64,000 nt of DNA from Thauera aromatica K172 (lineage in GTDB: Bacteria > Pseudomonadota > Gammaproteobacteria > Burkholderiales > Rhodocyclaceae). Location of the stretch: contig NZ_CP028339.1 in NCBI RefSeq assembly GCF_003030465.1, forward strand, positions 2,170,001-2,234,000, given 5' to 3'. This document shows, in pieces, positions 16,270-26,539 of the stretch. A program made the translations under genes and the position numbers. Under the pieces are notes generated by a model. That model searched no databases, was not told where the DNA came from, and worked only from the letters and a program-made list of their open reading frames with translations. Numbering within the stretch: position 1 is the first letter of the stretch; each line of letters begins with the position of its first letter.

Positions 16270-19200
16270 CTAGAAGGTAAGCGGACCTTTGGCTACCTGG
16301 GTCAGCAAAAGCTGCTCAACCTCGGCCAACCAGGATTTCACTTCATCCGCGTCGTTCAGCGTGCGCTGCGGCAACTTGACCTGAACCACGTTGGGCTTGA
16401 GCAGCTTGGCCGCATCCATGCGCACAGCCGCAAAACGGGTGGTGAGGGCCTGGGTGCGCTCTATCCAGCGTTGCAGGTCGCATTCATCCAGCTCATCGCT
16501 GAGCTTCTCGGCGGTGGAAAGGTCCAGCGTTGTCGGTGAATCGATGTGATGGGTGCGGATGAGCTCGGCGTGCTTTTCTTCGCCGAGCTTCTGCCAGTTG
16601 CTGTCGGTACTCAGCTGTGCCAGCTGTGCGTCGTATTCGGCGCGATAGGCGTCCAGCTTGGCGGTCAGCGCCTTGCGCAAGGTGTCGGTGGTGCGCTCAA
16701 GCACCGGGCGGACGGGGTCCGGCTCGGCCAGCAGGCTGCGCTGGGCGGAGATGGCCGCGACCTCGGCCTTCAGCTCGGCATAAGGGCTGAGCGAGGTGGC
16801 GTGGTCCAGGAGGGCCGTGAGCTGGTTCCAGAGCGGCTGGCGCTTCTGAATGAGCTGCGCGGTCTGCTCCCACTGTCTTGCCAAGGCAGTGAGTTCATCG
16901 GCCTTGGAAACAAGCTCCAGCAACAGACCATTGCCGCTCGCCTGCTCCAGGGCGGTGAGGGCTGCGGGACTGGGCGGTTCGGGCTGGGGCGCGGGGCCGC
17001 CCGCTGCCGCGGCCAGGGACTTGAGCTTGGCAATGAAGGCCGGTGCCCTGGCCAGTTCCTCACCCGGCTGGCAGGCGATGCCCAGGTTCTGGAACAGCCC
17101 GCGAATCTTGATTTTCTGGATGGGGGTGATGTTGACCGATTCCGGCTCGAAGAAGGCCTGGGTGAGCTTGCTGCGTTCCAGCGATTTGGCGTCGACCGCT
17201 TTGTGCGCGACATCGCGCGCCTTGAGCTCACCGGTGGCGAGCAGGATGTAGAGCGCGCCGTCGATGGTGTCGCGCGGCCAACCGTAGGGGGGCGATTCGA
17301 AGTTGTCGCGGATGTCTGCGCCCTTCTTCCCCGCGCCCAGGAAGCCCAGAATCTTCTGGCAGACCGGGTGGGACTTGGGCTCCTGCAGGTGGCCGACGGC
17401 GCGCATGGCCTCGGCGTTGCCCTTGCGGGCTTCGTCCAGCACCTTGTCCCAACCTTTCTGGTCGGCGACGTCGAACTCGCGATACAGGCGGATGACCGAG
17501 GACTTCACCGCGGCGTTGAGACGCTCGGCCAGGTCGTTACCTTGGGTGACCTCCTGGCCGCCGGCCTGAAACACGCGAACGCCTGCAAACAAGGTGTTGA
17601 GCAGGGTGTCGATTTCCTTCTCGGCGTTGCGCTGACGGCTTTCCATCGAGCGCTGCGCGTTGCGACCCTCCTCGGTGTTGGGTGTGCCCTTGCGGCTGAG
17701 CGTGGCCTTGGCGGCCTCCAGGGTAACGATGGCGTTGGCAAGGTCCGTCTTGCTCTGCGCCGGCAGGTAGGCGAAGAGCGTGGGGTTCTCGGCACTCCGC
17801 GCGCGGGCTTCGGCGATGACGGATTTTTCGTCGGTCTGCCAGCCGTCCTGAATCCACAAGTAAAGCGCCTTGTCGTTGTCCTTGGGCAGAGTTTCGTCGA
17901 AGCAGGGCGTGAGCGTGCGCACCTCGGGCGCTTGGCCCTGCACTGCGCGCACTTTGCCCAGCACGGTGCGGAAGCGGGCCTTGAAGTAGTCGGTGCGCTT
18001 GACTTCGATGTTCTGCGGTGAGGCCTTGAGCTGGGACTCCTGGGCGCGGAACTCGTCGTACCAGGCGCTGGATTCGCGCGTCTGCAGGTGATATTCGGCG
18101 CCACTGGGGCCGTCGAGCGCCATCACCAGGTGGTCCTTCTCCTGCAACTCATCAAGCATGGCAGGAATGGTTCTGCGCAGTTCGGTCGAGCCCCCCTTGA
18201 GGTCGGTGACCAGCAGGTCGGCCAGCACGTCTTCGGTGGGTTTGAGACCGATCGCGAGCGCCTTCTCCACAGGGAGCTTGTTGATGAGGTAGATGAGCTT
18301 GAGCAGCCGGGCCTTGAGCTGGGACGACGCATCGCCGGCGGCGAATTTCTGCACGCTCTCGAAGATTTCCCGCGAGAACTGGGCGGTGGAGACCAGGTTG
18401 GCGGCAATCTGGTCGTAGAGGAAGTCACCCGAGACGACGTAGCCCAGCGGCCGCTCGGCGGTTTCCAGTGCGGCCTCATGGACCACGCGCAACTGGCTGC
18501 GCAGCTGGGCAACGGTACCGGTAGCGTCGATGGTGCGCAGGATGTTTTCCCAGAAGCGGCGACGCACCGGCAGGATGGGGTAGTCGGCGGTGATGACGCT
18601 TTCGTCGTCGGTGACGTGTTCGAGCTTGGTGCCGCGCAGGTGACGGGAGATTTCACCCAGGTTGTCGCGCCAGACGCGGTCGATTTCGGGCTGGGCGGTC
18701 GACTTCTTGGCGAGGATGATCTTGCGGGTGACGTTTTCCACGTCCCAGTCGCCCAGCGTGACCTGCACCGGGAAACGGCCCATCAGGCGCTGCAGGTTGG
18801 GCATGCCAGAGAGTGCAGACTGACCCGTACCGACGAACAGCAGCTGACCGTTGAAGTGCTTGGAGAGTGACTCGGTCACCTCCTGCACCTTGTAGGTCTT
18901 CTCGGCGTCGGAGCCGATATATTGTTGCACCTCGTCGAGCACAACCAGCGTCAGCGGGAACTTGCCGCCTTCCGACAGCGCGCCCTGGATGGCAGCGACC
19001 ATCTCGTCGTTGGTGACGTCGGTGACCTGCGGGAACTGGGCCTTGATGAGCTGGCGCAGTGCCGGCTCGCTCTCGGCCATCTTCGGGCTGGCCTGCAGCA
19101 GGGCTTTCGACAGATGAGTTGAGACGTAGAGGTGGGGTAGCTCCTGCTGGAGGTTGCGGCCCGCCGCCTCCAAGTTGGACTGCACCGCATCGAGCAGCCC

Positions 19201-19731
19201 CTCGTGCTTGAGCCACATCACGAAGCGTGCCTGTGCGAACTGCTCTGGCAGTCCCTTCGACTTGAAGATGATGCCCAGCAGCGCCAGGCGCACGTTGTCC
19301 CCTGCCCCAGCGCCGAGCTTGCCGGCCGCAGCATGCAACCCGCCGTTGCGTTTGCCTTCGGTGCTCAGTTCCGTGAGCGGGTCTGCGACGGCGTCGGGAA
19401 GGTGAGCCAGACCACGCGCTGAGGCGCCTCCGGGAAGTTGCAGGTCAGTCCACAATGCACGCAGCATCTTCGCCAGGTGAGACTTGCCCGAGCCATAGAA
19501 GCCCGAAATCCACACCCCAGGCTGTTCGGACTTGGTGCCGAGGTTGCGCAGGAAGGTCGAGAGGATGGTCTCGATGCCCTTCGCGTACTGGCCATCGCAC
19601 ACGAAGGTTTCAAGCTCGTAGCGCAGCACCTCGAGGGCCGCGGCGGAGTGGTCTTCGGAGACTTCGGCCACACCATTGTTGGCCAGCCTGTTTTGCTCGG
19701 GGGATTTGACGTAGATGTCGCGGTTCAGCAC
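16270..19731 (-). CDS. brxC: BREX P-loop ATPase BrxC
   Basis: BrxC (1153 aa) is the large core ATPase of BREX, required for both methylation and exclusion. The N-terminus (MLNRDIYVKSPEQNRL-like) leads to Walker A GFYGSGKS (residues 77-84). Walker B follows at VVLDEVQQY near residue 290. The rest is helical and rich in predicted coiled coil towards the C-terminus. I chose the GTG at 19731, with AAGGGA about 9 nt upstream; the frame stays open further upstream but overlaps brxB. It looks full length and undamaged. It starts 43 nt after brxB and is followed 38 nt later by vapB. Confidence 0.93.
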   Translation of the reverse strand: MLNRDIYVKSPEQNRLANNGVAEVSEDHSAAALEVLRYELETFVCDGQYAKGIETILSTFLRNLGTKSEQPGVWISGFYGSGKSHLAKMLRALWTDLQLPGGASARGLAHLPDAVADPLTELSTEGKRNGGLHAAAGKLGAGAGDNVRLALLGIIFKSKGLPEQFAQARFVMWLKHEGLLDAVQSNLEAAGRNLQQELPHLYVSTHLSKALLQASPKMAESEPALRQLIKAQFPQVTDVTNDEMVAAIQGALSEGGKFPLTLVVLDEVQQYIGSDAEKTYKVQEVTESLSKHFNGQLLFVGTGQSALSGMPNLQRLMGRFPVQVTLGDWDVENVTRKIILAKKSTAQPEIDRVWRDNLGEISRHLRGTKLEHVTDDESVITADYPILPVRRRFWENILRTIDATGTVAQLRSQLRVVHEAALETAERPLGYVVSGDFLYDQIAANLVSTAQFSREIFESVQKFAAGDASSQLKARLLKLIYLINKLPVEKALAIGLKPTEDVLADLLVTDLKGGSTELRRTIPAMLDELQEKDHLVMALDGPSGAEYHLQTRESSAWYDEFRAQESQLKASPQNIEVKRTDYFKARFRTVLGKVRAVQGQAPEVRTLTPCFDETLPKDNDKALYLWIQDGWQTDEKSVIAEARARSAENPTLFAYLPAQSKTDLANAIVTLEAAKATLSRKGTPNTEEGRNAQRSMESRQRNAEKEIDTLLNTLFAGVRVFQAGGQEVTQGNDLAERLNAAVKSSVIRLYREFDVADQKGWDKVLDEARKGNAEAMRAVGHLQEPKSHPVCQKILGFLGAGKKGADIRDNFESPPYGWPRDTIDGALYILLATGELKARDVAHKAVDAKSLERSKLTQAFFEPESVNITPIQKIKIRGLFQNLGIACQPGEELARAPAFIAKLKSLAAAAGGPAPQPEPPSPAALTALEQASGNGLLLELVSKADELTALARQWEQTAQLIQKRQPLWNQLTALLDHATSLSPYAELKAEVAAISAQRSLLAEPDPVRPVLERTTDTLRKALTAKLDAYRAEYDAQLAQLSTDSNWQKLGEEKHAELIRTHHIDSPTTLDLSTAEKLSDELDECDLQRWIERTQALTTRFAAVRMDAAKLLKPNVVQVKLPQRTLNDADEVKSWLAEVEQLLLTQVAKGPLTF

Positions 19732-19774
19732 AGCGTGTTCCCTTGTTCTTGTTGTGACTACAGCTTCGTGTTGC

Positions 19775-20341
19775 TCAAGCTTCCTTGGCAAGCAGCGGCA
19801 CGGCGAGGTAATTCCAGCCGTCGCGTGCATCGAGCAGCCGGTAGGCGTGGTTCTCCGGGTGGTACTCGCCGGGGAAGAAAACGACTAGGCGACCGCCCAC
19901 CGCGTCCTTTATGCCTTCCACGACCGATGAGACGCGCGCCAGTCCGAAGAGGCTGCCGACGCCCATCAGGGCGACCACCGTATTCTGCGTCGCCTCTGCG
20001 GTAATGGTCATCTTGATGCGGTCGACCAGGTCATGGACGAACTCGACGATTTCTCCGGCCTGATAACCGGTGAGGTCCTCGGGACACTCGAAGTAGGCGT
20101 CGCGGTACTCCTGGGCCGCCATCCACTCGGGGAAGGCGTTGGTGACATCCAGGAGCAACCATTCGCGGCCCGCTTCGAGCGTGGCGAGACGGAACTCTTC
20201 GATGTGCGCCCGCAGGCGCAGCTCGTCCGCCTTGTCGTACACCACGAAGATGACGCGCTGGATGGCCGCCAGGCCACCCGCCCACGGCACGGAGATGTGT
20301 TCCCGGTAAGCACCGAGCAGTTTCGCGACTTTGCTACTCAT
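19775..20341 (-). CDS. brxB: BREX protein BrxB (DUF1788)
   Basis: The 188-aa protein matches the DUF1788 family. The segment RVIFVVYDKADELRLR near the N-terminus, WLLLDVTNAFPEWMA, and the C-terminal LVVFFPGEY are typical. BrxB is essential for BREX in systems that have been tested, but its biochemical role is not fixed; it is thought to act with PglZ/BrxC. The ATG overlaps the end of brxA by 8 nt, implying coupled translation. Confidence 0.9.
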   Translation of the reverse strand: MSSKVAKLLGAYREHISVPWAGGLAAIQRVIFVVYDKADELRLRAHIEEFRLATLEAGREWLLLDVTNAFPEWMAAQEYRDAYFECPEDLTGYQAGEIVEFVHDLVDRIKMTITAEATQNTVVALMGVGSLFGLARVSSVVEGIKDAVGGRLVVFFPGEYHPENHAYRLLDARDGWNYLAVPLLAKEA

Positions 20342-21113
20342 GCAGCCATTGCTCCTCTTCGGCCGTCAGAAAACCGGGGAAGCGGACTTCCTTGACCCCG
20401 CCTGCGTTCAGGAAAACGATTTGCCCACGATGCGCGGCCGAGTTTGCCAGGGCTTCGAGTTCAGCAGGTGAGCGACACAACAGCGTCATCCAGTGCGAAG
20501 AAAACAGCCGTTGCCCCGAGAGTCCTTCAAGATGACTCAAGAATAAGGCATAGGTGATGTTGGTCGGCGTGACTTTAGGCGCGGTGCGGACCTTCCGCGT
20601 CCGCCCCGCCATGAAGCCGGCCTGCGTCCAGCTCCCGTTGATGTTCTGAGCAAGGGATTTGAGCGAAGCTGCGCTGAAGCGGTCGGGCTCGCCTGACACG
20701 ATGAGCGCCTCTACCTCTTCGCGGCGCACGCTTTCACCTACGGCTTTGGCGAGCACGAAGGCTTCCGACCGTCGGAGTAACGGATCGCGCACCAGGGCGA
20801 GCATCAGGGCGAGCACGGGTCGGGCCGCCTCATCGAACGTCCAAAGCGTTCGAAAAACCCGGAACACTGGAATGGCAGGATCCAATCCGTAGAGTTCGAC
20901 GAGATGGCCGAAGGTGAGCAGGCGTGAGTTTTGCGTCGGTTTGCCGAGGATGTTGAGGCTGACCACTTCGTCCCGGTAGCCGTCAGGGATGGCGTCCGGT
21001 GAGGTGTGCTCGAAAAGAAGCATGAGCTCGCCGAGCATCATCGTGCGGGCCGCATGCGTACCGCCGCGACCAAGCCGGTAGCCGAGCTTGGTAAGGGATT
21101 GGTTTGAGATCAC
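20334..21113 (-). CDS. brxA: BrxA-position BREX protein (probable DUF1819 family)
   Basis: The 259-aa protein sits directly before brxB in the place of BrxA, a small DNA-binding BREX protein, and overlaps brxB by 8 nt. It is helical and basic, with a GRTRKVR patch in the middle and the C-terminal EVRFPGFLTAEEEQWLHE. I place it by position and general character; the sequence similarity I can judge by eye to characterised BrxA is weak. The start is a GTG with only a weak ribosome site. It begins 30 nt after the stop of the spoU-type gene, too close for an obvious promoter, and no separate BrxR-like regulator is present. Confidence 0.7.
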   Translation of the reverse strand: MISNQSLTKLGYRLGRGGTHAARTMMLGELMLLFEHTSPDAIPDGYRDEVVSLNILGKPTQNSRLLTFGHLVELYGLDPAIPVFRVFRTLWTFDEAARPVLALMLALVRDPLLRRSEAFVLAKAVGESVRREEVEALIVSGEPDRFSAASLKSLAQNINGSWTQAGFMAGRTRKVRTAPKVTPTNITYALFLSHLEGLSGQRLFSSHWMTLLCRSPAELEALANSAAHRGQIVFLNAGGVKEVRFPGFLTAEEEQWLHE

Positions 21114-21143
21114 AGGTTCTTGGTAGACATGCAGCGACTGGTA

Positions 21144-21950
21144 TCAGCCGGGAACGCGGTCGCGCAGCACCGCGCGCTGGCGGCGCTGTTCGAACAGGCA
21201 TACGGCGACCGCGGCGCCGACATTGAGCGACTCGATGCCGCCCGCCATCGGGATCAGCACGCGCTGGTCGGCGGCGGCGAGCAGCGCCGGCGACAGCCCC
21301 TGGCCTTCGGCGCCGAACAGCCAGGCGACGGGCCCGGCGAGATCGAGCGCGTACAGCGGCCGGGCGCCCTCGCCCAGCGCCGTCGCCAGGCGGCGGCCGG
21401 GATAAGCGGCGAGACGGGATACGGCGTCGGCGTGCTCTTCGATCCGCAGCACGAACTGCGCCCCCATCCCCGCGCGCAAGGCCCGCGGCGACCAGGCCTG
21501 GGTGCAGCCCGCGGTGAGCAGCGCGTGGCCGATGCCGGCCGCGGCCGCGGTGCGCAGGATGGTGCCGAGGTTGCCGGGATCCTGCACGCCATCGAGGACG
21601 ATGAGGTCCTCGTCCAGCGCCCGTGCCGGCACAGCCGGCGGCAGGTCGATCACGGCGAGCAGCCCGGAAGGCGCGTCGACCGGGCTGACATGGGCGAACA
21701 GCATGTCGGTGAGCAGGATGCGCTCGGCAGCGGACGGCGCGCGCTCGAGCAGGGTGCGGTGTTCGGCGCGCAGCAAGCCGGATTCGGACACGATCAGGGT
21801 CTTGAGCGGCCAGTGCGCGGCGAGCGCGGCATCGACGAGGTGGGCGCCGTCGAGCACGGTCTCGCCGGACTTGCGCCGCTCGCGCGCCGAGTGGGCGAGC
21901 GCGTGCAGGCGCTTGACCGTGGGATTGTCGCGGGCGCGGATCGCCTTCAC
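21144..21950 (-). CDS. SpoU/TrmH-family rRNA/tRNA 2'-O-methyltransferase
   Basis: The 268-aa protein has an N-terminal RNA-binding substrate domain ([15 protein letters not shown]) and a SPOUT trefoil-knot domain with all three motifs: [24 protein letters not shown] and [15 protein letters not shown]. The SAM-dependent ribose methylation target (23S rRNA or tRNA) cannot be told from sequence. The start is a GTG overlapping the rnhB stop (GTGA). It is the last core gene of the long minus-strand operon; the BREX island begins 30 nt downstream. Confidence 0.9.
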   Translation of the reverse strand: MKAIRARDNPTVKRLHALAHSARERRKSGETVLDGAHLVDAALAAHWPLKTLIVSESGLLRAEHRTLLERAPSAAERILLTDMLFAHVSPVDAPSGLLAVIDLPPAVPARALDEDLIVLDGVQDPGNLGTILRTAAAAGIGHALLTAGCTQAWSPRALRAGMGAQFVLRIEEHADAVSRLAAYPGRRLATALGEGARPLYALDLAGPVAWLFGAEGQGLSPALLAAADQRVLIPMAGGIESLNVGAAVAVCLFEQRRQRAVLRDRVPG

Positions 21951-22585
21951 GGTGCGGGCGGGCGTCCCAGCAGCTTGCGCACCGGGGCGAAGCTGCGGCG
22001 GTAGAAATCGGCGACGCCGTGCGCCTGCAGCGCGGCGAGGTGGGCCGCGGTGGGATAGCCCTTGTGCGCGGCGAGGCCGTATTGCGGCCATTGCGCGTCG
22101 AGCGTGCGCATCGCCGCATCGCGCGCGGTCTTGGCCAGGATGGAGGCGGCCGAGATCGCCGGTTCGGTGGCATCGCCCTTGACGATCGCGCGCGCCGGGT
22201 ACGGCAGCGCCGGGCAGCGGTTGCCGTCGATCCGGACTTCGCCGGGGGCGCCGCAGCGCCCGAGGTCGAGCGCCATCACCGCGCGCTGCATCGCCAGCAA
22301 GGTGGCGTGGAGGATGTTCAGGCGGTCGATCTCCTCGACACTGGCTTCGGCCACCGCCCACGCCAGGGCGTGGGTGCGGATCAGCGGCGCGAGGCGGTCA
22401 CGGGCCGCTTCGCTGAGCTTTTTCGAATCGGCGAGGCCGGCGATCGGGCGCGCCGGATCGAGGATCACCGCAGCGGCGACCACCGGCCCGCACAGCGGCC
22501 CGCGGCCGGCTTCGTCGACGCCGCAGACGAGCACGGGCGCCTGGCCGGCGGCCGGCGGGTCCGGTGCGAACAGGTCCCGGGTCAT
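21947..22585 (-). CDS. rnhB: ribonuclease HII
   Basis: RNase HII (212 aa) removes ribonucleotides and RNA from RNA-DNA hybrids. The active-site motif [19 protein letters not shown] supplies the first Asp-Glu pair; later acidic residues lie around RIDGNRCP and AKTARD. It overlaps lpxB upstream (ATGA) and the SpoU-type gene downstream (GTGA), the usual rnhB position after lpxB. Confidence 0.96.
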   Translation of the reverse strand: MTRDLFAPDPPAAGQAPVLVCGVDEAGRGPLCGPVVAAAVILDPARPIAGLADSKKLSEAARDRLAPLIRTHALAWAVAEASVEEIDRLNILHATLLAMQRAVMALDLGRCGAPGEVRIDGNRCPALPYPARAIVKGDATEPAISAASILAKTARDAAMRTLDAQWPQYGLAAHKGYPTAAHLAALQAHGVADFYRRSFAPVRKLLGRPPAP

Positions 22586-23733
22586 GCGCCGGCGCCCTTC
22601 AGGTAGGGCAGGATCGCCGCCGCCGCCTTGGCCGCGGTGTCCTGGCGCAGGCTCAGGTGCAGCTCGGCAAAGCGCGCTTCGAGCGCGGCGCGGCGGCGAT
22701 CGTCGGCGAGCCAGGCTTCGAGCGCGGCGGCGAGTTTTTCCGGCTCGGCGTCGTCCTGCAGCAGCTCGGGAACGATGTCTTCGTTGCACAGGATGTTCGG
22801 CAACCCCACCCAGGGCAGGTAGGCCAGGCGCTTCATCAGCCGGTACTGCCACTTGCCGATGCGGTAGGTGATGACCATCGGCCGCTTGAGCAGCGCGGCC
22901 TCCAGGCTGGCGGTGCCGCTCGCCACCAGGACCACGTCGGCGGCGGTCATCGCTTCCACCGCCTGCCCGGGAAGAACGCGGATCGGCAGGTCGGCGGCGT
23001 GGGTGCGGCGCATGGCGTCGTCGAACAGCTGACGCGTTTCCGGCGTCGCCAGCGGAACGAGAAAGCGCACCGCGGGATTGCGTGCGAGCAGGCGGCGGGC
23101 GGTGTCGAGGTAGGTGTCGGCGAGGTTGCGCACTTCCGACTGGCGGCTGCCGGGGAGCAGCGCGACGACCGGCCCCGCGCCGTCCACTCCGAGCGCGGCG
23201 CGCGCGGCGGCACGGTCGGGCTGGAGCGGGAAGACGTCGGCGAGCGGATGGCCGACATAGCTCACCGGCACGCCGGCGCGTTCGTAGAGAACAGGCTCGA
23301 ACGGGAACAGGCACAGCATGTGCGACACCGCGCGCGCGATGCGCTTGATCCGCCCGCCGCGCCAGGCCCAGATCGACGGGCCGACGAAGTGGATCGCCGG
23401 AATCCCGGCGTCCTTGGTCCGGCCTTCGAGCCAGAGGTTGAAGTCGGGGGCGTCGACGCCGATGAAGGCGGCTGGGCGCTCGGCACGGATCTGCGCCAGC
23501 AGCGTGCGGCGGATGGCGGACAGTTCGCGGTAGCGCTTGAGCGCATCGACGTAGCCATGGACGGCGAGGCGCTCGCACGGCCAGCGCGCATCGAAGCCTT
23601 CGGCGACCATCTTCGGGCCGCCGATGCCGAAGAACTCGGCCTCCGGCAGATGGCGGCGCAGCGCGCGGATGAGGTGGCTGGCGAGCAGGTCGCCGGAAGC
23701 TTCGCCGGCGACCATGGCGATGCGGACGGTCAT
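22582..23733 (-). CDS. lpxB: lipid-A-disaccharide synthase
   Basis: LpxB (383 aa) joins UDP-2,3-diacylglucosamine and lipid X into the lipid A disaccharide at the inner membrane. [13 protein letters not shown] at the N-terminus, the [12 protein letters not shown] block, [11 protein letters not shown] and [13 protein letters not shown] are family hallmarks. It starts 13 nt after lpxA and overlaps rnhB. Confidence 0.96.
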   Translation of the reverse strand: MTVRIAMVAGEASGDLLASHLIRALRRHLPEAEFFGIGGPKMVAEGFDARWPCERLAVHGYVDALKRYRELSAIRRTLLAQIRAERPAAFIGVDAPDFNLWLEGRTKDAGIPAIHFVGPSIWAWRGGRIKRIARAVSHMLCLFPFEPVLYERAGVPVSYVGHPLADVFPLQPDRAAARAALGVDGAGPVVALLPGSRQSEVRNLADTYLDTARRLLARNPAVRFLVPLATPETRQLFDDAMRRTHAADLPIRVLPGQAVEAMTAADVVLVASGTASLEAALLKRPMVITYRIGKWQYRLMKRLAYLPWVGLPNILCNEDIVPELLQDDAEPEKLAAALEAWLADDRRRAALEARFAELHLSLRQDTAAKAAAAILPYLKGAGA

Positions 23734-23746
23734 CGCGTTGAGGTGC

Positions 23747-24517
23747 TCAGCGCACCAGGCCGCGCCCGGATGCGGCGATGAATTCGGCGAACGGTGCGGC
23801 TTCGGCGTGCCCGGAGACGATTTCGGCGACGCGCTGGCGGGCTTCGTCGAGCGACAGGCCGGAACGGTACAGCGCACGGTAGGCGCGCTTGATCGCGGCG
23901 ATGCCCTCGACGCTGTAGCCGCGCCGCTTGAGGCCTTCGCTGTTGATGCCGTGGGGCTTGGCCGGGTTGCCGGCGACGGTGACGAAAGGCGGCAGGTCCT
24001 GCAGCAGCACGGTGCCGACGCCGCAGAAGCTGTGCGCGCCGACGCGGCAGAACTGGTGCACGCCGGTGAAACCGCCGAGGATTGCCCAGTCGCCGACGTG
24101 GACGTGGCCGGCGAGGGTGGCGTTGTTGGCGAAGATGGTATGGTCGCCGACCTGGCAGTCGTGCGCGATGTGCACGTAGGCCATGATCCAGTTGTCGCTG
24201 CCGAGCCGGGTGACGTGGGCGTCCTGGCTGGTGCCGACGTTGAACGAGCAGAACTCGCGGATCGTGTTGCGGTCGCCGATCTCGAGCCGGGTCGGCTCGG
24301 CATCGTATTTCTTGTCCTGCGGGCTGGCGCCGATCGAGCAGAACTGGAAGATCTCGTTGTCGCGGCCGATGCGGGTGTGGCCTTCGACGACCACGTGCGG
24401 ACCGATGCGGGTGCCGTCGCCGATCTCGACATGCTCGCCGATGATCGAATAGGCGCCGACGCTGACGCCGGCCCCGAGCTTCGCGCCGGGGTGGATGAGG
24501 GCGGTGGGGTGGATCAT
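23747..24517 (-). CDS. lpxA: UDP-N-acetylglucosamine acyltransferase
   Basis: LpxA (256 aa) adds the first 3-hydroxyacyl chain to UDP-GlcNAc. It is a left-handed beta-helix of hexapeptide repeats from residue ~3 to ~190, including the catalytic His in [14 protein letters not shown] and the FGGF-like [13 protein letters not shown] acyl-binding segment, with a C-terminal helical domain. I chose the ATG at 24517, which overlaps the fabZ stop (ATGA). Confidence 0.97.
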   Translation of the reverse strand: MIHPTALIHPGAKLGAGVSVGAYSIIGEHVEIGDGTRIGPHVVVEGHTRIGRDNEIFQFCSIGASPQDKKYDAEPTRLEIGDRNTIREFCSFNVGTSQDAHVTRLGSDNWIMAYVHIAHDCQVGDHTIFANNATLAGHVHVGDWAILGGFTGVHQFCRVGAHSFCGVGTVLLQDLPPFVTVAGNPAKPHGINSEGLKRRGYSVEGIAAIKRAYRALYRSGLSLDEARQRVAEIVSGHAEAAPFAEFIAASGRGLVR

Positions 24518-24948
24518 AGGGTCTTCAGCGCGCACATCAGCTCGGCCTCGGTCGCCACGTCACCGTCGACGCGGGCCACGCCCTTGTACTTGTAGATGTT
24601 GCGCTTGCTCTGGGTGATCTCGACGTCGAAGATCAGCTGGTCGCCGGGCACCACCGGGCGCTTGAAGCGCACGCTGTCGATGCCGGCGAAGTACACCACG
24701 GAGTTTTCGTCGGGCTTGACGCCCATACTCTTGAACGACAGCACCGCGGCGGCCTGGGCCATCGCCTCGACGATCAGCACCCCCGGCATTACCGGGTGGT
24801 GGGGAAAGTGCCCCGGAAAGAAGGGCTCGTTGATGGTCACGTTCTTCAGCGCCTTGATGCGCTTGCCTTCTTCGATCTCGAGTACCCGGTCGATCAGCAG
24901 GAAGGGGTAGCGGTGCGGCAGGTACTCGATGATTTCGTTGATATTCAT
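24514..24948 (-). CDS. fabZ: (3R)-hydroxyacyl-[ACP] dehydratase
   Basis: FabZ (144 aa) is the hot-dog-fold dehydratase of fatty acid elongation. The active site [11 protein letters not shown] and the [23 protein letters not shown] helix carry the catalytic His and Glu. It sits between lpxD and lpxA as usual, balancing fatty acid and lipid A synthesis. Confidence 0.97.
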   Translation of the reverse strand: MNINEIIEYLPHRYPFLLIDRVLEIEEGKRIKALKNVTINEPFFPGHFPHHPVMPGVLIVEAMAQAAAVLSFKSMGVKPDENSVVYFAGIDSVRFKRPVVPGDQLIFDVEITQSKRNIYKYKGVARVDGDVATEAELMCALKTL

Positions 24949-24956
24949 GGTGTGGT

Positions 24957-25991
24957 TCAGTCTGGATTGCGGCCGTTCCGACCGTCGTGCGGGTGTTCGA
25001 GGGCGCGTACGCGCGTCGCCAGCGCATCGAGGTGGCGCAGATGAGCGAAATTGCGCACCCATTCGGCGTGGCTCTGGACCGGCAGGCTGGCCGTATAGAC
25101 GCCCGGCCGGGTAATCGATTTGCTCACCAGGGTGCCGGCGGAAATGACGACATCGTCGCAGATGGAAAGGTGGCCGATGATCCCGGCCTGGCCGCCGATC
25201 ATGCAGCGCGCCCCGATCCGGGTGCTGCCGGCGATGCCGACACAACCGGCGATCGCGGTGTATTGGCCGATGCGCACGTTGTGGGCGATCTGGATCTGGT
25301 TGTCGAGCTTGCAGCCGTCGCCGATCACGGTGTCGTCGAGCACGCCGCGATCGATGGTGGTGTTGGCGCCGATTTCGACCTCGTTGCCGATCACAACCCG
25401 GCCGACCTGGGGAATCTTGACCCAGCGCCCGGACTTTTCGCGGGCGAAGCCGAAGCCATCGGCGCCGATCACCGCGCCCGAATGGAGGATGCAGTTCTCG
25501 CCGATGACGCAGTCGTGGTAAAGGGTCACGCGCGGCGCCAGCCGGGTGCCCTGCCCGATGCGGGTGCCGCGGCCGATATGGCAGCCGGCGCCGACCACGA
25601 CGCCGTCACCGAGCTCGACGCCGGCCTCGATCGAGGCGCCGGGGCCGATCTCGACCGTCGGCGGCACGGCGCAGGCGACGGCTGCCTGCGGATGCACGCC
25701 GGGCTGCGGCACCGGCAGGGGTGAGAACAGCTGGGCGACGCGAGCGAAATACAGATAAGGATCGGGGGTGACGATCCGCGGCCGGTCGACGAGCAGATCG
25801 CGTGCGTCCGGCGCGACAATCACCGCGCTCGCCGCGCTGCGCTGCAGCTGCGGCAGGTACTTGCGGTTGGCGAGGAAGGCGAGGTCGCCCTCCCCGGCCT
25901 GTTCCAGCGTGGCAACGCGGCGTATCTCGACACCGGCATCGCCGACCAGCGCGCCGCCGAGCTGCGCCACCAGTTCGTCGAGACGAAACAT
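24957..25991 (-). CDS. lpxD: UDP-3-O-(3-hydroxymyristoyl)glucosamine N-acyltransferase
   Basis: LpxD (344 aa) adds the N-linked acyl chain in lipid A synthesis. It has an N-terminal uridine-binding domain (residues 1-~100), a long left-handed beta-helix of hexapeptide repeats with the catalytic histidine region [12 protein letters not shown], and a C-terminal helix. It is 8 nt from fabZ and 12 nt from skp. Confidence 0.97.
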   Translation of the reverse strand: MFRLDELVAQLGGALVGDAGVEIRRVATLEQAGEGDLAFLANRKYLPQLQRSAASAVIVAPDARDLLVDRPRIVTPDPYLYFARVAQLFSPLPVPQPGVHPQAAVACAVPPTVEIGPGASIEAGVELGDGVVVGAGCHIGRGTRIGQGTRLAPRVTLYHDCVIGENCILHSGAVIGADGFGFAREKSGRWVKIPQVGRVVIGNEVEIGANTTIDRGVLDDTVIGDGCKLDNQIQIAHNVRIGQYTAIAGCVGIAGSTRIGARCMIGGQAGIIGHLSICDDVVISAGTLVSKSITRPGVYTASLPVQSHAEWVRNFAHLRHLDALATRVRALEHPHDGRNGRNPD

Positions 25992-26003
25992 GCGGGCGCG
26001 GCT

Positions 26004-26504
26004 TTACTTGGCCTCGGACAGGGTCTTGATGACCTTGTCGGTGATATCGATCTTCGGGCTGGCGTAGACCGCCTCCTGGAAGATGATGTCGTAGCTTTCG
26101 CTCTCGGCGATCTGCTTGACCGTGCGGTTGGCCTTGTCCAGCACCGAGGCGAGTTCCTCGTTGCGGCGCTGGTTGAGATCCTCGCGGAATTCGCGCTGCT
26201 TGCGCTGGAAGTCGCGGTTGAGCTCGCCCAGGGCGCGCTCTTTGGTGCGCCGGTCGCTGTCGGCCATGGTCGTGCCGTTGCGCTCGAGTTCTTCCTGCAT
26301 GGACTGCAGGTCCTTCGCCAGGCGCTGCAATTCCTGGTCGCGCTTTTCGAATTCCTTCTCCAGTCGCTGCTGGGCGCGCACGGCGGGTGCGGCCTCGCGC
26401 ATCACGCGATCGGAATTGACGAAGCCGATCTTCGTCTCGGCGATGGCGGCCTGGGAAATGCCGACCAGCGCGGCGGCCACCAGGGAGAGGGTGCGGACGT
26501 TCAC
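26004..26504 (-). CDS. skp: periplasmic chaperone Skp/OmpH
   Basis: This 166-aa protein has a Sec signal peptide (residues 1-~22, cleaved after AIA) and the long helical, highly charged arms of the Skp trimer (residues ~45-130). Skp holds unfolded outer-membrane proteins on the way to the BAM complex. It lies directly downstream of bamA, the conserved arrangement. Confidence 0.93.
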   Translation of the reverse strand: MNVRTLSLVAAALVGISQAAIAETKIGFVNSDRVMREAAPAVRAQQRLEKEFEKRDQELQRLAKDLQSMQEELERNGTTMADSDRRTKERALGELNRDFQRKQREFREDLNQRRNEELASVLDKANRTVKQIAESESYDIIFQEAVYASPKIDITDKVIKTLSEAK

Positions 26505-26539
26505 TTATGCCTCCGGATGAAGCTTGATGTAGTGGTCAA

